Assembly: GCA_002419145.1 (NCBI GenBank)
Contig: DIFN01000035.1
Location: 1 to 57,933, forward strand
Reading direction: 5' to 3'
Source: Mageeibacillus sp. UBA5747
Lineage (GTDB): Bacteria > Bacillota > Clostridia > Saccharofermentanales > UBA5734
DNA: 57,933 nt
The translations under genes and the position numbers were made by a program. The notes under the pieces were generated by a model. That model was not told the DNA's origin, did no database searches, and worked only from the letters and a program-made list of their open reading frames with translations. This document shows positions 17,565-26,270 of the stretch, in pieces; position 1 is the stretch's first letter, and every line of letters starts with the position of its first letter.

Positions 17565-18359
17565 TCAGTGGAAACTGTCAAACAAGGTTTTGATCACGAG
17601 GGTCCAGCCATCGACAAGAACGAAAAGCAGGATCTTGAAGGGCAGAGAGATGACCGTGGGTGGCAACATCATCATGCCCATCGACATCAGCGTGCTGGCG
17701 ACGATCATGTCGATCACCAGAAATGGAACAAAAATGAAAAAACCGATCTGAAAGGAGCGCTTGAGTTCACTGGTCACAAAGGCCGGAATCAGGACACGGG
17801 TGGGAATGTCTTCAAGGGTTGGGACCGATTCGATCTGGGCCAGATCCATGAACAATTCAAGATCTTTTGTGTACACCTGGCGCGTCATGAATGCACGCAA
17901 AGGCTTGATTGCCTCATCAATGGCCACCGACTGGGTGATTTCACCGGCCACATAAGGCTCATAGGCATTAGCTTGGATCTCGCTGATAAAAGGACCCATG
18001 AAAAAGAAGTTCAGGATCAGCGCCAGCCCGATCAGGATCTGGTTGGGTGGCATTTGCTGCAGACCCAGAGCATTTCTCACAAACGAGAGGACGATCAGGA
18101 TCCGGGTGAATCCAGTCGTCAGGATCAGGATCGAAGGCGCCAGGGCCAGAATGGTCAGGAGAACGAGCAGGTTGATGCCGTCGCCCTGGTCGGCCGGTAA
18201 CTGGATCGAAACCGCTGCAACGTTCTGTCCCCACAGGAGAGGGGCGAAAAGCCCCGTCGCCACCAGGCAGACTTTAGCCAGAACGTTTTTCCGGATCACA
18301 GGCTGTTCAGTTGTCTTTGTGGTCCGGCGGGCCAGAAGTCCTGCGTGTACAAGCGGCAT
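17565..18359 (-). CDS. fliP: Flagellar export apparatus protein FliP
   Basis: Core subunit of the export channel. From the ATG at 18359 the product has 264 residues: a cleavable-looking N-terminal hydrophobic segment (VLAKVCLVATGLFAPLLWG), then the family core with FTRILIVLSFVRNALGLQQ, PPNQILIGLALILNFFFMGP and the C-terminal FKILLFVLVDGWTLV. AAGGAAAGGATC upstream supports this start. A 50-codon longer frame would run deep into fliO; the chosen start still overlaps fliO by 53 bp. Confidence 0.95.
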   Translation of the reverse strand: MPLVHAGLLARRTTKTTEQPVIRKNVLAKVCLVATGLFAPLLWGQNVAAVSIQLPADQGDGINLLVLLTILALAPSILILTTGFTRILIVLSFVRNALGLQQMPPNQILIGLALILNFFFMGPFISEIQANAYEPYVAGEITQSVAIDEAIKPLRAFMTRQVYTKDLELFMDLAQIESVPTLEDIPTRVLIPAFVTSELKRSFQIGFFIFVPFLVIDMIVASTLMSMGMMMLPPTVISLPFKILLFVLVDGWTLVIKTLFDSFH

Positions 18360-18789
18360 GGATGAGATCCTTTCCTTGGGATATCCAGTGATTGATCTGT
18401 TGATACATGAGTGGGCGGGCACTGTTCGCTGCGCTGTCATGAGACGACTCCAGTGGTCCCTTTTCCCTGACCAGTGGGTCCAGCACCGTAGCGAATGCGG
18501 GCAGATCAACTGCCTCGCCCAGCGTGATGTGCTGGGGAGTCACACCAGCCAGATAAATTTTTTCGCCCACCTGGACCAGAAGCAACTGACGATCTCGGCC
18601 GAGACTGAGCCGCTCGATCACCTTGAGCTGGCTGGTGTGTCGGGTCAGATGCGGTCTTCGGGCCAGCAAGCGTGTCCCCCAGTAAGCCAGGGCAAAGACC
18701 AGTCCCATCAGAACCAGAGCGCCGATGTTTTGCAGCCAGCTGGGCGAGTTTTCTGGCGCAATCAGAGCGATCGTCACGCAACCATTCAT
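18307..18789 (-). CDS. fliO: Flagellar biosynthesis protein FliO
   Basis: Single-helix membrane protein that helps assemble the FliP ring. The 160-residue product has one membrane helix at about residues 22-42 followed by the cytoplasmic FliO motif (LKVIERLSLGRDRQLLLVQV and GEKIYLAGVTPQHITLGEAV). It lies between fliY and fliP and overlaps fliY by 4 bp. Confidence 0.9.
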   Translation of the reverse strand: MNGCVTIALIAPENSPSWLQNIGALVLMGLVFALAYWGTRLLARRPHLTRHTSQLKVIERLSLGRDRQLLLVQVGEKIYLAGVTPQHITLGEAVDLPAFATVLDPLVREKGPLESSHDSAANSARPLMYQQINHWISQGKDLIHAACTRRTSGPPDHKDN

Positions 18790-19970
18790 ACGTTTGACCG
18801 CACTTTGCGGGCGCCGGAGAAAACCTCCGTGATCCGCACCCCATAGTTGTCATCGATCACGATGACCTCGCCTTTGGCCATGCTTTTGCCGTTCACGACC
18901 ACGTCAACCGGCTCGCCAGCCAAGCGGTCCAAGGCAACAATCGAGCCGATATTCAGCTCCAGGATTTCCTTGATTGGCCTTTTGCACTGCCCCAGTTCGA
19001 CGGTGATCTGCAATGGAACATCAAGGATCAGGTCCATGCCGCTTTCGGGCAGCTGGCTGGTAACTTGTTCCTGAGCATCGAAACTGACCAGTTCAATCGG
19101 CCTGGCCTCGATCGTCCGGACAGGTTCCGGAACCTGTTTGCCGGCCCGGCCAGGCATAGCAGGCGGGACGGAGCGGGCTACCGGGGCGGGTTCCTCTGCC
19201 GGCACCGGCAGAGGCGCAAGTGCCGGCCTGGCAGGGGTTGGCGCCGGCCTGGCAGAGGTTGGTGACGGCGTTGCCACCTGGATCGGACCCAAGACCCGCT
19301 CGACCAGCTGGCGGCCAAAATGCACCGGCATCAGCTGAATGATGTTGCTGCTCAAAAGACCTTCGATTTCCAGCTTGAACTGAGCCCGGATCAGTTCGGG
19401 CTGCATATTTTCGACCAGACCCGCCAAATGATCCTGAGTCAGTGTGACGATCTGGGTCCGCGGCGGCGAAATATTGACCGGATGGTTGAACATATCGGCC
19501 ATGGCTGTGGCCATGCCGCCCATCATCTGGTTCATCGCCTCACTGATGGCGCTCAAGTGCATGTCCGACAGCTCCTCATCGCGAACCACCCCGTTACCGC
19601 CCATCATGACATCGGTCATGATCTTGACGTCATCTATTTGAAGAATGAACAGGTTGTGGCCAACAAAGCCGCTGGCGTACTCCACATCGACCATGACATA
19701 GGGCACCTGATGCTGACTGGAAATATGCTCCATGGAAATGATCGCAACATCCGGGGTGGTGATGACAACTTTGCGGCCGAGGATGGCATGCAGGGCTGTG
19801 GCTGCGGCACCCATGCTGATGTTGCTGATCTCACCCAGTGCATCCATTTCAATCGCTGACAGGTCCGTCATGGCTTGGGATCTGCCAGTCTCCAGGCTGG
19901 ATTCGTGCTCACCGGCCAGCGCCTGCTGGAGCAATTCATCGATTTCGGTCTGGGACAATGTTTCAGACAT
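18786..19970 (-). CDS. fliY: Flagellar switch protein FliY (CheC-like phosphatase plus FliN domain)
   Basis: Motor switch component that also dephosphorylates CheY-P. The 394-residue product has four parts: a CheY-P-binding peptide (LSQTEIDELL, residues 5-14); a CheC/CheX-type phosphatase core with two active-site motifs, E47-x2-N50 and E144-x2-N147; a Pro/Ala-rich linker (about 229-300); and a C-terminal SpoA/FliN domain. Both catalytic motifs look intact, so it is probably an active phosphatase. The ATG at 19970 is supported by GAGGAGG; it overlaps fliM by 8 bp. No separate cheC, cheX or cheZ is in the window. Confidence 0.95.
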   Translation of the reverse strand: MSETLSQTEIDELLQQALAGEHESSLETGRSQAMTDLSAIEMDALGEISNISMGAAATALHAILGRKVVITTPDVAIISMEHISSQHQVPYVMVDVEYASGFVGHNLFILQIDDVKIMTDVMMGGNGVVRDEELSDMHLSAISEAMNQMMGGMATAMADMFNHPVNISPPRTQIVTLTQDHLAGLVENMQPELIRAQFKLEIEGLLSSNIIQLMPVHFGRQLVERVLGPIQVATPSPTSARPAPTPARPALAPLPVPAEEPAPVARSVPPAMPGRAGKQVPEPVRTIEARPIELVSFDAQEQVTSQLPESGMDLILDVPLQITVELGQCKRPIKEILELNIGSIVALDRLAGEPVDVVVNGKSMAKGEVIVIDDNYGVRITEVFSGARKVRSNV

Positions 19971-20955
19971 GGGCAGCAGCCTCCTCATTGATTCCTGTGA
20001 TTTTGATGGCATAGCGGCGGTTTTTGGTGCCTAGTATGCCGGAAAGACGGGGAATATGACCGATGTTGAGCTGGATAGGGTCGCCGACCCGGTTATCGAG
20101 ATGGATCACGTCACCCACCTGGAGATTGACCAGGTCGCGGACTGTGAGCGTGGTTTCCGACAAAATACCCTTGATCGTGACCGGTGTCATGGCCAAAGAC
20201 TGGAGCAGGACATCCTGGCAGGAATTTTGAACAGGGACTTTGGCTCCCCGGGAGGCCAGAAGGCTGGTGTTCAAAGATTTGGCAACGGGTTCCAAGGCTA
20301 TCTGGGGCAGGCAGAAATTGAACAGGGATTCGACTTCACCAATCGTCAGTTTCAGCGTCAGGATCGCGATGGCTTCACTCGGTGGAGCGATCTGGGCATA
20401 TTGCAAGCTCGTTTCCAGAGCATCAAACCGGGTTTCGGTCTTGACAATTTTCTCCCAGGATTCATCGATCAGGGGCAGAATCTGGCGGATGATCCTTTCG
20501 AGGATGGCCAGATCGATTTCGGTATAAGGCCGCGCCTCGGGGCTTTGCACACATGTGCCTCCCAAGATGCTTTCGATGACCATGTTGGCCATTTCCGGAG
20601 AGATGCGCAGCAAGATCGGCCCTTGCAACGGTGGCATCCGGATCAGGACTAAAAGGCTCTGGGCTGCGATGGAGTTGGTGAATTCGTAGTGGGTCTGTTC
20701 TTCCACCGAGGCCAGGACGCAGTCACAAAACGTGCCGAGAATACCTGTCAGGCGCGTGGACAGTAAACGGGCATATGTTTCAAATACATGGCCCAGGGTA
20801 CGGATCTGGTCACGCGGGATCCGGTTGGCTGTGCGAAAGTCATAATTGCGGATTCGGCCCCGCTTCTCGGTTTTGCTTTCCAGGGTAGGTTCCTCACCGG
20901 AAGTCAAGGCCAAGAGCAGCTGGTCTATTTCGTTCTGGGACAAGATATCTGCCAT
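19963..20955 (-). CDS. fliM: Flagellar motor switch protein FliM
   Basis: C-ring protein that receives CheY-P. The 330-residue product has the N-terminal CheY-P-binding peptide (LSQNEIDQLL, residues 5-14), a middle CheC-like domain without catalytic residues, and a C-terminal SpoA domain (VNLQVGDVIHLDNRVGDPIQ). It is followed directly by fliY. Confidence 0.96.
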   Translation of the reverse strand: MADILSQNEIDQLLLALTSGEEPTLESKTEKRGRIRNYDFRTANRIPRDQIRTLGHVFETYARLLSTRLTGILGTFCDCVLASVEEQTHYEFTNSIAAQSLLVLIRMPPLQGPILLRISPEMANMVIESILGGTCVQSPEARPYTEIDLAILERIIRQILPLIDESWEKIVKTETRFDALETSLQYAQIAPPSEAIAILTLKLTIGEVESLFNFCLPQIALEPVAKSLNTSLLASRGAKVPVQNSCQDVLLQSLAMTPVTIKGILSETTLTVRDLVNLQVGDVIHLDNRVGDPIQLNIGHIPRLSGILGTKNRRYAIKITGINEEAAAHV

Positions 20956-20970
20956 GTGTCCTCTCCCGGC

Positions 20971-21363
20971 TTACTGGATTACAAAGGTGTTGAAGTAGAT
21001 TTTGAGGAAATCATCGGTGTCAAATTCAGAGTTGAGGCGCTCGAGAATCTCTTCATCGAGATGGCCCTCGATCCTTTCCTGTTTGAGATCTTCTTCTGTC
21101 TTGCTGCGCAAAATGGCATTGATGGCATTCCTGATCACATGATTGTTTTCAACATAAAAAGCTTCCTTTTCACTGTCAGCGAGTTTGAAAACAATATCTG
21201 TACAGAGCAGGCGCCGGCTGTCCGCAATGTCGGTGACAAATTGCTCCCCTGGATCCAGGGTAAAGCTCATGTCAATAGGTTCTTGCGGCATGAAAAAGAA
21301 ATAGTAGCCGGCTGCGCCGCCCAGAACCAAAAGGATGAGAATGATTGGGATGATTTTTTTCAT
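20971..21363 (-). CDS. fliL: Flagellar basal body-associated protein FliL
   Basis: Single-pass membrane protein near the stator. The 130-residue product has one N-terminal membrane helix (IIPIILILLVLGGAAGYYFF) and an extracytoplasmic stomatin-like domain ending LKIYFNTFVIQ, the usual FliL C-terminus. It lies between motB and fliM. Confidence 0.92.
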   Translation of the reverse strand: MKKIIPIILILLVLGGAAGYYFFFMPQEPIDMSFTLDPGEQFVTDIADSRRLLCTDIVFKLADSEKEAFYVENNHVIRNAINAILRSKTEEDLKQERIEGHLDEEILERLNSEFDTDDFLKIYFNTFVIQ

Positions 21364-21384
21364 AGGGTGTCTAAGTGATTCCTT

Positions 21385-22281
21385 TCAGCTCACGATGATG
21401 ACATCGACCCGGTTGTTCAGGTCCTGTCCCTGGGTCGTCTCATCACTGGCGACCGGTCGTGCGCTGCCATAACCAATCGTGCAGGCAAGGTCCTGGGCCA
21501 GTCCGCTGCTGGCCATGATCCGTTGCAGGACTTTCGCCGAGCGGCGTGCAGCCAGTTCCCATTTGCTTTCGATATCTCCCTCCGGCGGTGTAACGCCATC
21601 GGTGTGGCCTTCTGTGCGCAGCGATTTGACTTGCGGAGTGTAATTGCGGATGATCTGTGCCGCCCCATCGAGTACCGCTGCCGCATCTGGTTTGAGCTGG
21701 TCACTGCCGGATTCAAAGATGACCGATGCAACCAAACGGATCAGCAGCTGTGAGTTCTTGGTTTCGACAGACAGGCTTCCCCCGATTGCAGATCCCTGTA
21801 TGTAAGCCTTCAAGTCATCCTGTAACTGGCGGACCTTTGGGTCTTCAGTCGGTTTGGGTTTAGCTGTGGTCGCCTGGGTCGTTTCCTTGGTGGTTTCCTC
21901 AGTGGTTTCCTGGACCGTTGGGCTGGCTGCAGAAGCTTTCACAGATTCAGACGGTTCGGTGACTGTTGGTGTCAGGTTTTCTGTGATGATATCGGCTTCA
22001 TCTTCAGGGTCGCGCAATGTCTCAGCCGGGAAACCACGTGGAATGGTATTGGCCAGCGGGTTAACGCTCTGGATTTTACCGTTGCTGGTGGCAGCGACCG
22101 GCTGGGGCGAACCGGAAAAGGAGCTGACAAAGGCTTGCCATTTGGCTGCATCCAGGGATGAGAAGGAATACAAGAGGACGAAAAAGGTCAGCAACAAGGT
22201 GACCAGGTCGCCATAGGTGTCCATCCAGTTGGCCCCACCCGGAACATCATCATTCGGTCGCCGTCTGCCCATCGATTCCAT
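21385..22281 (-). CDS. motB: Flagellar stator protein MotB
   Basis: Stator subunit anchored to peptidoglycan. The 298-residue product has one membrane helix starting around residue 24 with the ion-carrying Asp25 (TYGDLVTLLLTFFVLLYSF), an acidic, Thr/Glu-rich linker, and a C-terminal OmpA-like peptidoglycan-binding domain (LRTEGHTDGV; RRSAKVLQRIM). The plug region and linker are longer than in E. coli. The start overlaps the end of motA by about 30 bp. The coupling ion (H+ or Na+) cannot be decided from the sequence. Confidence 0.95.
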   Translation of the reverse strand: MESMGRRRPNDDVPGGANWMDTYGDLVTLLLTFFVLLYSFSSLDAAKWQAFVSSFSGSPQPVAATSNGKIQSVNPLANTIPRGFPAETLRDPEDEADIITENLTPTVTEPSESVKASAASPTVQETTEETTKETTQATTAKPKPTEDPKVRQLQDDLKAYIQGSAIGGSLSVETKNSQLLIRLVASVIFESGSDQLKPDAAAVLDGAAQIIRNYTPQVKSLRTEGHTDGVTPPEGDIESKWELAARRSAKVLQRIMASSGLAQDLACTIGYGSARPVASDETTQGQDLNNRVDVIIVS

Positions 22282-23068
22282 CCATGCTTTCTTCTAAAGT
22301 TGATTCGCTGCTGACCTTACTTGTCCGCAAATCTTCCGGGACATACGAGATCAGTTTTTCCCGAATGATCCGCGGATTGCTGCCCTGCTGGATCATCAGG
22401 ATCCCCTGGAGCAGCATCTCGCAGCGGGCCAGGCGCAAGGCATTGGCGGCGCGCAGTTTAGTGGCCATCGGTGTGAAAATCAGGTTGGCCAGGATGACGC
22501 CGTAAAAGGTCGTGATCAGGGCGGTGGCCATAGCAGGGCCCAATGCGGCACTGTCCGACAGAAACATCAGCATGTTGATCAGGCCGATCAGCGTGCCGAC
22601 CATACCAAACGCGGGTGCCAGGCCTGCCATGCTCAGGAGAATTTTAACCGGGACCTGGTCATGCTCCTCAGTAAGGGCTATCTCCCCTTCGAGGATTTCG
22701 CGGACCAGTTCCGAATCCGTGCCATCAACGATCAGTTCAATCCCCTTTTTCAGGAAAGGATCCTGAAATTCCATCCCGTCCAAGGCCAGCATCCCTTCCC
22801 GGCGGGCTTTATTGGCCAGATCCAGCACGTTGTCAAGATCGCCCATGAGGTCAATTTCACTGCCCTGGAAGACTTCACGCAGACTTTTGAGCAGCTGCCT
22901 GAAATTTGCGGTCGGATAAGATGCCAGAGCAGCAGCAAACACACCGCCAAAGACAATCAGCACGCTGGGCAAATCAACATACCGCTTGAGGTCACCACCC
23001 AGCAAGATGCTGAACACGATCAGGACGAAACCGATCAGGATGCCTGGCAAAGTTGTGGTCTTCATCAC
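22250..23068 (-). CDS. motA: Flagellar stator protein MotA
   Basis: Ion-channel subunit of the stator, 272 residues, with four membrane helices and a large cytoplasmic loop that contacts FliG. Family motifs include FGGVFAAALASYPTANFRQL and the third/fourth helix pair (LLSMAGLAPAFGMVGTLIGL; ALITTFYGVILANLIFTPMA). It starts in the flbD stop region and runs into motB, so the two stator subunits are probably translationally coupled. Confidence 0.95.
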   Translation of the reverse strand: MMKTTTLPGILIGFVLIVFSILLGGDLKRYVDLPSVLIVFGGVFAAALASYPTANFRQLLKSLREVFQGSEIDLMGDLDNVLDLANKARREGMLALDGMEFQDPFLKKGIELIVDGTDSELVREILEGEIALTEEHDQVPVKILLSMAGLAPAFGMVGTLIGLINMLMFLSDSAALGPAMATALITTFYGVILANLIFTPMATKLRAANALRLARCEMLLQGILMIQQGSNPRIIREKLISYVPEDLRTSKVSSESTLEESMDGIDGQTATE

Positions 23069-23295
23069 ACAACCTCACAGCCTGTTTCGTGGGGGGCCTG
23101 TCCAGCCCAGGCCAGACCGGAGCACCGGTTACGGTACTCGATGATTTTTTCGAGAATGCAGTTCGAGCTTTCCTCGACCAGGATCCGCTTGCCATTGGTC
23201 ATGGTGATGATCGTGTCAGGCCGTTCTTCGATCAGCTCGATCAGGTCACAATTGAGAATAAAAGGTGTGTTATTGAGACGGGTCAGCTGGATCAT
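23065..23295 (-). CDS. flbD: FlbD family flagellar protein
   Basis: Small protein of 76 residues, starting MIQLTRLNNTPFILNCDLIE with the FlbD-family motif DTIITMTNGKRILVEES. In Clostridia and Bacilli this gene sits between flgE and motA/fliL, exactly as here. Its molecular role is not established. It extends about 12 residues beyond the usual FlbD end. Confidence 0.88.
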   Translation of the reverse strand: MIQLTRLNNTPFILNCDLIELIEERPDTIITMTNGKRILVEESSNCILEKIIEYRNRCSGLAWAGQAPHETGCEVV

Positions 23296-23317
23296 GGTTC
23301 ACCTGCCAGTTTAAGAT

Positions 23318-24124
23318 TTAGCGTTTGAGGTTGACCAGCTCTTCAAGCAGCTGGTCGGAAGTCGTGATCACGCGCGAGTTGGCCTGGAAGCCGCGCTGGG
23401 TGATGATCATGTCGGTAAATTCCTTGGCCAGGTCGACATTGGACATCTCAAGTGAAGATGGATTGAGGAAAGGTGCCCCATTGGCACCGGGGAGGTTGAC
23501 AACGGCCGGGCCAGAGTTCTGGCTTGCGCTGTACAAGCTCTCCCCCAGTTTTTCCAGGCCGCCCTGGTTGTTGAAATTGGCCACTGCAATCGTGGCAATC
23601 GTTTCCTTGGCCTCGGTTGTGGAATTGATGCCGATCACGTCACCATTTCGTGTCACGGCAATGTTGTAGTAATTTTGCCCAATCGTGATGTTGCCAAGGG
23701 CTCCTGGTGGGATCTGTCCTTGCACCATAAGCCCGCCTGAGGTGACCAGATTGCTGTTGCTGTCGAGGAAGAAATTGCCAGCACGCGTGTACAGCTCACG
23801 GTTGCCATCTTTAACCACGAAAAAGCCGTCGCCATCGATGCTCAGGTCCAGCGGAGCGCCGGTGTATTCGATCGCCGCCCGAGTCTGCATGACATCGATC
23901 GATCCGAGTGCGACACCGAGACCGACTTGCTGGGGATTGGTACCGCCAAAATCTGTTGTCGGGGCTGATGCCGGAGCCAGCGTCTGGCTGTAGATATCCT
24001 GGAAAGTGACGCGGCTGCTCTTAAAGCCGATCGTGTTGACATTGGCGATGTTATTGCCGACAACGTCCATTTTGGTCTGATGGTTTTTCAGGCCGGATAC
24101 ACCGGCGTACAGGGATCGCAGCAT
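23318..24124 (-). CDS. flgE: Flagellar hook protein FlgE
   Basis: Hook subunit, 268 residues. The N-terminus (MLRSLYAGVSGLKNHQTKMD and VVGNNIANVNTIGFKSSRV) and the C-terminus (SNVDLAKEFTDMIITQRGFQ, ANSRVITTSDQLLEELVNL) are typical of the short hook proteins of Bacillota. It follows flgD, which supplies the hook cap, so hook and not rod is the right assignment. Confidence 0.93.
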   Translation of the reverse strand: MLRSLYAGVSGLKNHQTKMDVVGNNIANVNTIGFKSSRVTFQDIYSQTLAPASAPTTDFGGTNPQQVGLGVALGSIDVMQTRAAIEYTGAPLDLSIDGDGFFVVKDGNRELYTRAGNFFLDSNSNLVTSGGLMVQGQIPPGALGNITIGQNYYNIAVTRNGDVIGINSTTEAKETIATIAVANFNNQGGLEKLGESLYSASQNSGPAVVNLPGANGAPFLNPSSLEMSNVDLAKEFTDMIITQRGFQANSRVITTSDQLLEELVNLKR

Positions 24125-24172
24125 GGTTGTTTACCTCCGTTTGTCTAATGGTTTCCTTCAGATATTTCTTGG

Positions 24173-24658
24173 TTACACATACACGGTTTCGGTGTCGCTG
24201 GCTGTGTCTGCTGGCTTTTGGTCTGAGATCAGGGCCACAGGCACATCCGGCAGGAAGACACTCAGCCCGGTGTTAAAGGGCAACTGTCTCCCATCGACCT
24301 CGAGGTAGGCTTCACCGTTTTTCAGGAAAGCCCGCGTCACCTGGCCGACAACGGTTTCGGCATTGCCACTGTCATTCGTCAAAGTGGTTGCAATCGATTG
24401 GCCGACGAGTCCGAATGCCTGGGCGGACTGGAAGGATTGATTCAGACTCTGCATCTGTTCCAAGGAACTGAACTGGGCCATCTGGCTGATGAATTCTTTG
24501 TCCTCGAGCGGCTGCATGGGATCCTGGTTCTTGAGCTGAGCCACCAGGATCTTGAGGAAAGCGTCCTGGTCCAGTGTCTGCGTCGTGGCCCGAGTCAGCG
24601 TGCTGACAGTAGCCGTACTGCTGGTATTCTGCAGGGATGAAATTGCTTCGATAGCCAT
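24173..24658 (-). CDS. flgD: Hook assembly (capping) protein FlgD
   Basis: Hook cap needed for hook polymerisation. From the ATG at 24658 (AAAGGA upstream) the product has 161 residues. It contains the family signature (LDQDAFLKILVAQLKNQDPM and EFISQMAQFSSLEQM). It ends shortly after the GQVTRAF segment, so it is a short form lacking much of the immunoglobulin-like hook cap domain seen in enterobacteria, as is common in Bacillota. Confidence 0.95.
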   Translation of the reverse strand: MAIEAISSLQNTSSTATVSTLTRATTQTLDQDAFLKILVAQLKNQDPMQPLEDKEFISQMAQFSSLEQMQSLNQSFQSAQAFGLVGQSIATTLTNDSGNAETVVGQVTRAFLKNGEAYLEVDGRQLPFNTGLSVFLPDVPVALISDQKPADTASDTETVYV

Positions 24659-24669
24659 GGTTGATCCTT

Positions 24670-25812
24670 TCAAGTCCATCGGTCGATGTAGCTGGAGACG
24701 GGATGCCGGAGCGGCGGACGGATTTCTCTGCCTCCGGTGTCCTGCTGGCTGGGGATTGATTGGCTCCCCTGTCCCTGATCATGCTTGTTGGGGGGCTCTT
24801 GTGGTGATGATTGTCCCTGATGCTGCTGAAAGGGATGATCCTGAGTGAAAGCGCTTTGCTCATAGACCACTGCGATGCTGGCGCAGGCGATTCCTTTGTC
24901 CGCCAGGGCTGACTGCAAAGTCTGAACTTGGCTGCCCAGCAATTGGGTCGTCTCAGGGTTGTCGGCAACAATCCGGGCGCTCAGTCCTTGTTCTGACTGC
25001 TCAAACAAGATCTCCAGCTGACCCATCGTGTCGGGCCGCAACCGGACAGTCAGCCGTTGGCCGTCCGGCTGCTTCTCAAGCACAATCGCAGCCACCAGAT
25101 GTTCCCAGTCCAGCCCTGGTTTCGAAAGACTCTGACTGGCCGTGCTTTCTGACTGGCTTTGCTCCGGGACTGCCATTTCCAGGGCTGGCTGGTCTGATGT
25201 CCAGACTGGCCCTGGTTCAAACTGCTCATCTGCCGTTTTCTCTATTCTTCCCCGATGCGACAAGCTGCCCGCTTCGGCGTCTGATTGCTCAGAATTTTCT
25301 GGTTGCTCAGAATTTGAGGTGTCCGCTCCAGATGTGATGACGGATACCTGGTGAGGCTCAATTGCCGTGGCAGAGGGCTCCCCTGCCAGCACAGGGTCTG
25401 CCATGGGTTCCGGTTTGACAGCCAGGGCAGCAGGATCGGAAAGATTCTCAACGGATGCGAGTTGCATCAGCTGTTGATTCTGAAGGGACGGTCCATTGTT
25501 GCTGGTCGGGGGATCGGCCGGTGGGGCAATCGCTCCTAATTGTCCCTGGCTCGTGCCGGGCATCTCCTGTCCCCGTACAACAGGCCGGGCCAGCACGGTC
25601 CAGATCTGGGCAGCCATGCTTGTTTCAAGTTCAGCTGGATCAGCCTGGATCAGGGGCGGTTCCTGACCTGGAAGTCCAGTGAGTGCCTGGATGAGAGCGA
25701 CAGCAAAAGAGCAATCCTCCGGCTGGATCTTCTTGATGTCCTCTGGTGCGGGTCCGTGGCCTGGACCTGAGACTTTGACCGGCAGTGCTTGCATGGCGAT
25801 GGGTGCGCTCAT
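24670..25812 (-). CDS. fliK: Hook-length control protein FliK
   Basis: Molecular ruler that is secreted and then triggers the FlhB switch. The 380-residue product has a long, low-complexity Gln/Pro/Glu/Ser-rich N-terminal ruler part and the C-terminal Flg_hook domain (VRLRPDTMGQLEILFEQSEQ, QVQTLQSALADKGI). A Gln/Pro-rich tail follows. It lies between fliJ and flgD, its usual place. Similarity is limited to the C-terminal domain, as for most FliK proteins. Confidence 0.9.
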   Translation of the reverse strand: MSAPIAMQALPVKVSGPGHGPAPEDIKKIQPEDCSFAVALIQALTGLPGQEPPLIQADPAELETSMAAQIWTVLARPVVRGQEMPGTSQGQLGAIAPPADPPTSNNGPSLQNQQLMQLASVENLSDPAALAVKPEPMADPVLAGEPSATAIEPHQVSVITSGADTSNSEQPENSEQSDAEAGSLSHRGRIEKTADEQFEPGPVWTSDQPALEMAVPEQSQSESTASQSLSKPGLDWEHLVAAIVLEKQPDGQRLTVRLRPDTMGQLEILFEQSEQGLSARIVADNPETTQLLGSQVQTLQSALADKGIACASIAVVYEQSAFTQDHPFQQHQGQSSPQEPPNKHDQGQGSQSIPSQQDTGGREIRPPLRHPVSSYIDRWT

Positions 25813-26270
25813 GCGCGACTGCCCATCTGGACGGCGCGGTGGGAAGTGCTGGAGACAAATTCGTCCATCACCTTGTCCTGCTCCCGGGCATCTTCGGCCA
25901 GATAGGCTTCGTGTTGCTGATCGCGCAAGGTTTTCAACGATTTAACCTCCGTGAAAATCTCACGCAGCTGTTCCTGACACAGGTTTCTGGCCTGCCAAGC
26001 TTGTTCGGTGGCCTTGTGCTGCAGTTCGATCTGCTCGCGCAAGGCATTGATGTGATGGACTTCCTGGAGAAGCGATTGGGAGCGAAATCCATTTTGCACC
26101 AGCTCGTACCAGCTGTTGAGGGCGTGATCCTTCTCCTTGTTCAACGCATCTTGCCGCTGCTGTTCCTGGGCTAACCGCTCTTCCGCATGGGCCAGGTTTT
26201 TCTTGGCTTCCTGTTCCAGCAGGCGTTTGGCAGCAAGGACGGATTCGAGGGGAAAAACAAATTTTTTCAT
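25809..26270 (-). CDS. fliJ: Flagellar export chaperone/stalk protein FliJ
   Basis: Coiled-coil protein that links the FliI ATPase to FlhA. The 153-residue product is almost entirely charged helix (LAAKRLLEQEAKKNLAHAEE; QHEAYLAEDAREQDKVMDEF) with the heptad pattern of FliJ. It lies directly after fliI with a 4-bp overlap. Confidence 0.9.
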   Translation of the reverse strand: MKKFVFPLESVLAAKRLLEQEAKKNLAHAEERLAQEQQRQDALNKEKDHALNSWYELVQNGFRSQSLLQEVHHINALREQIELQHKATEQAWQARNLCQEQLREIFTEVKSLKTLRDQQHEAYLAEDAREQDKVMDEFVSSTSHRAVQMGSRA

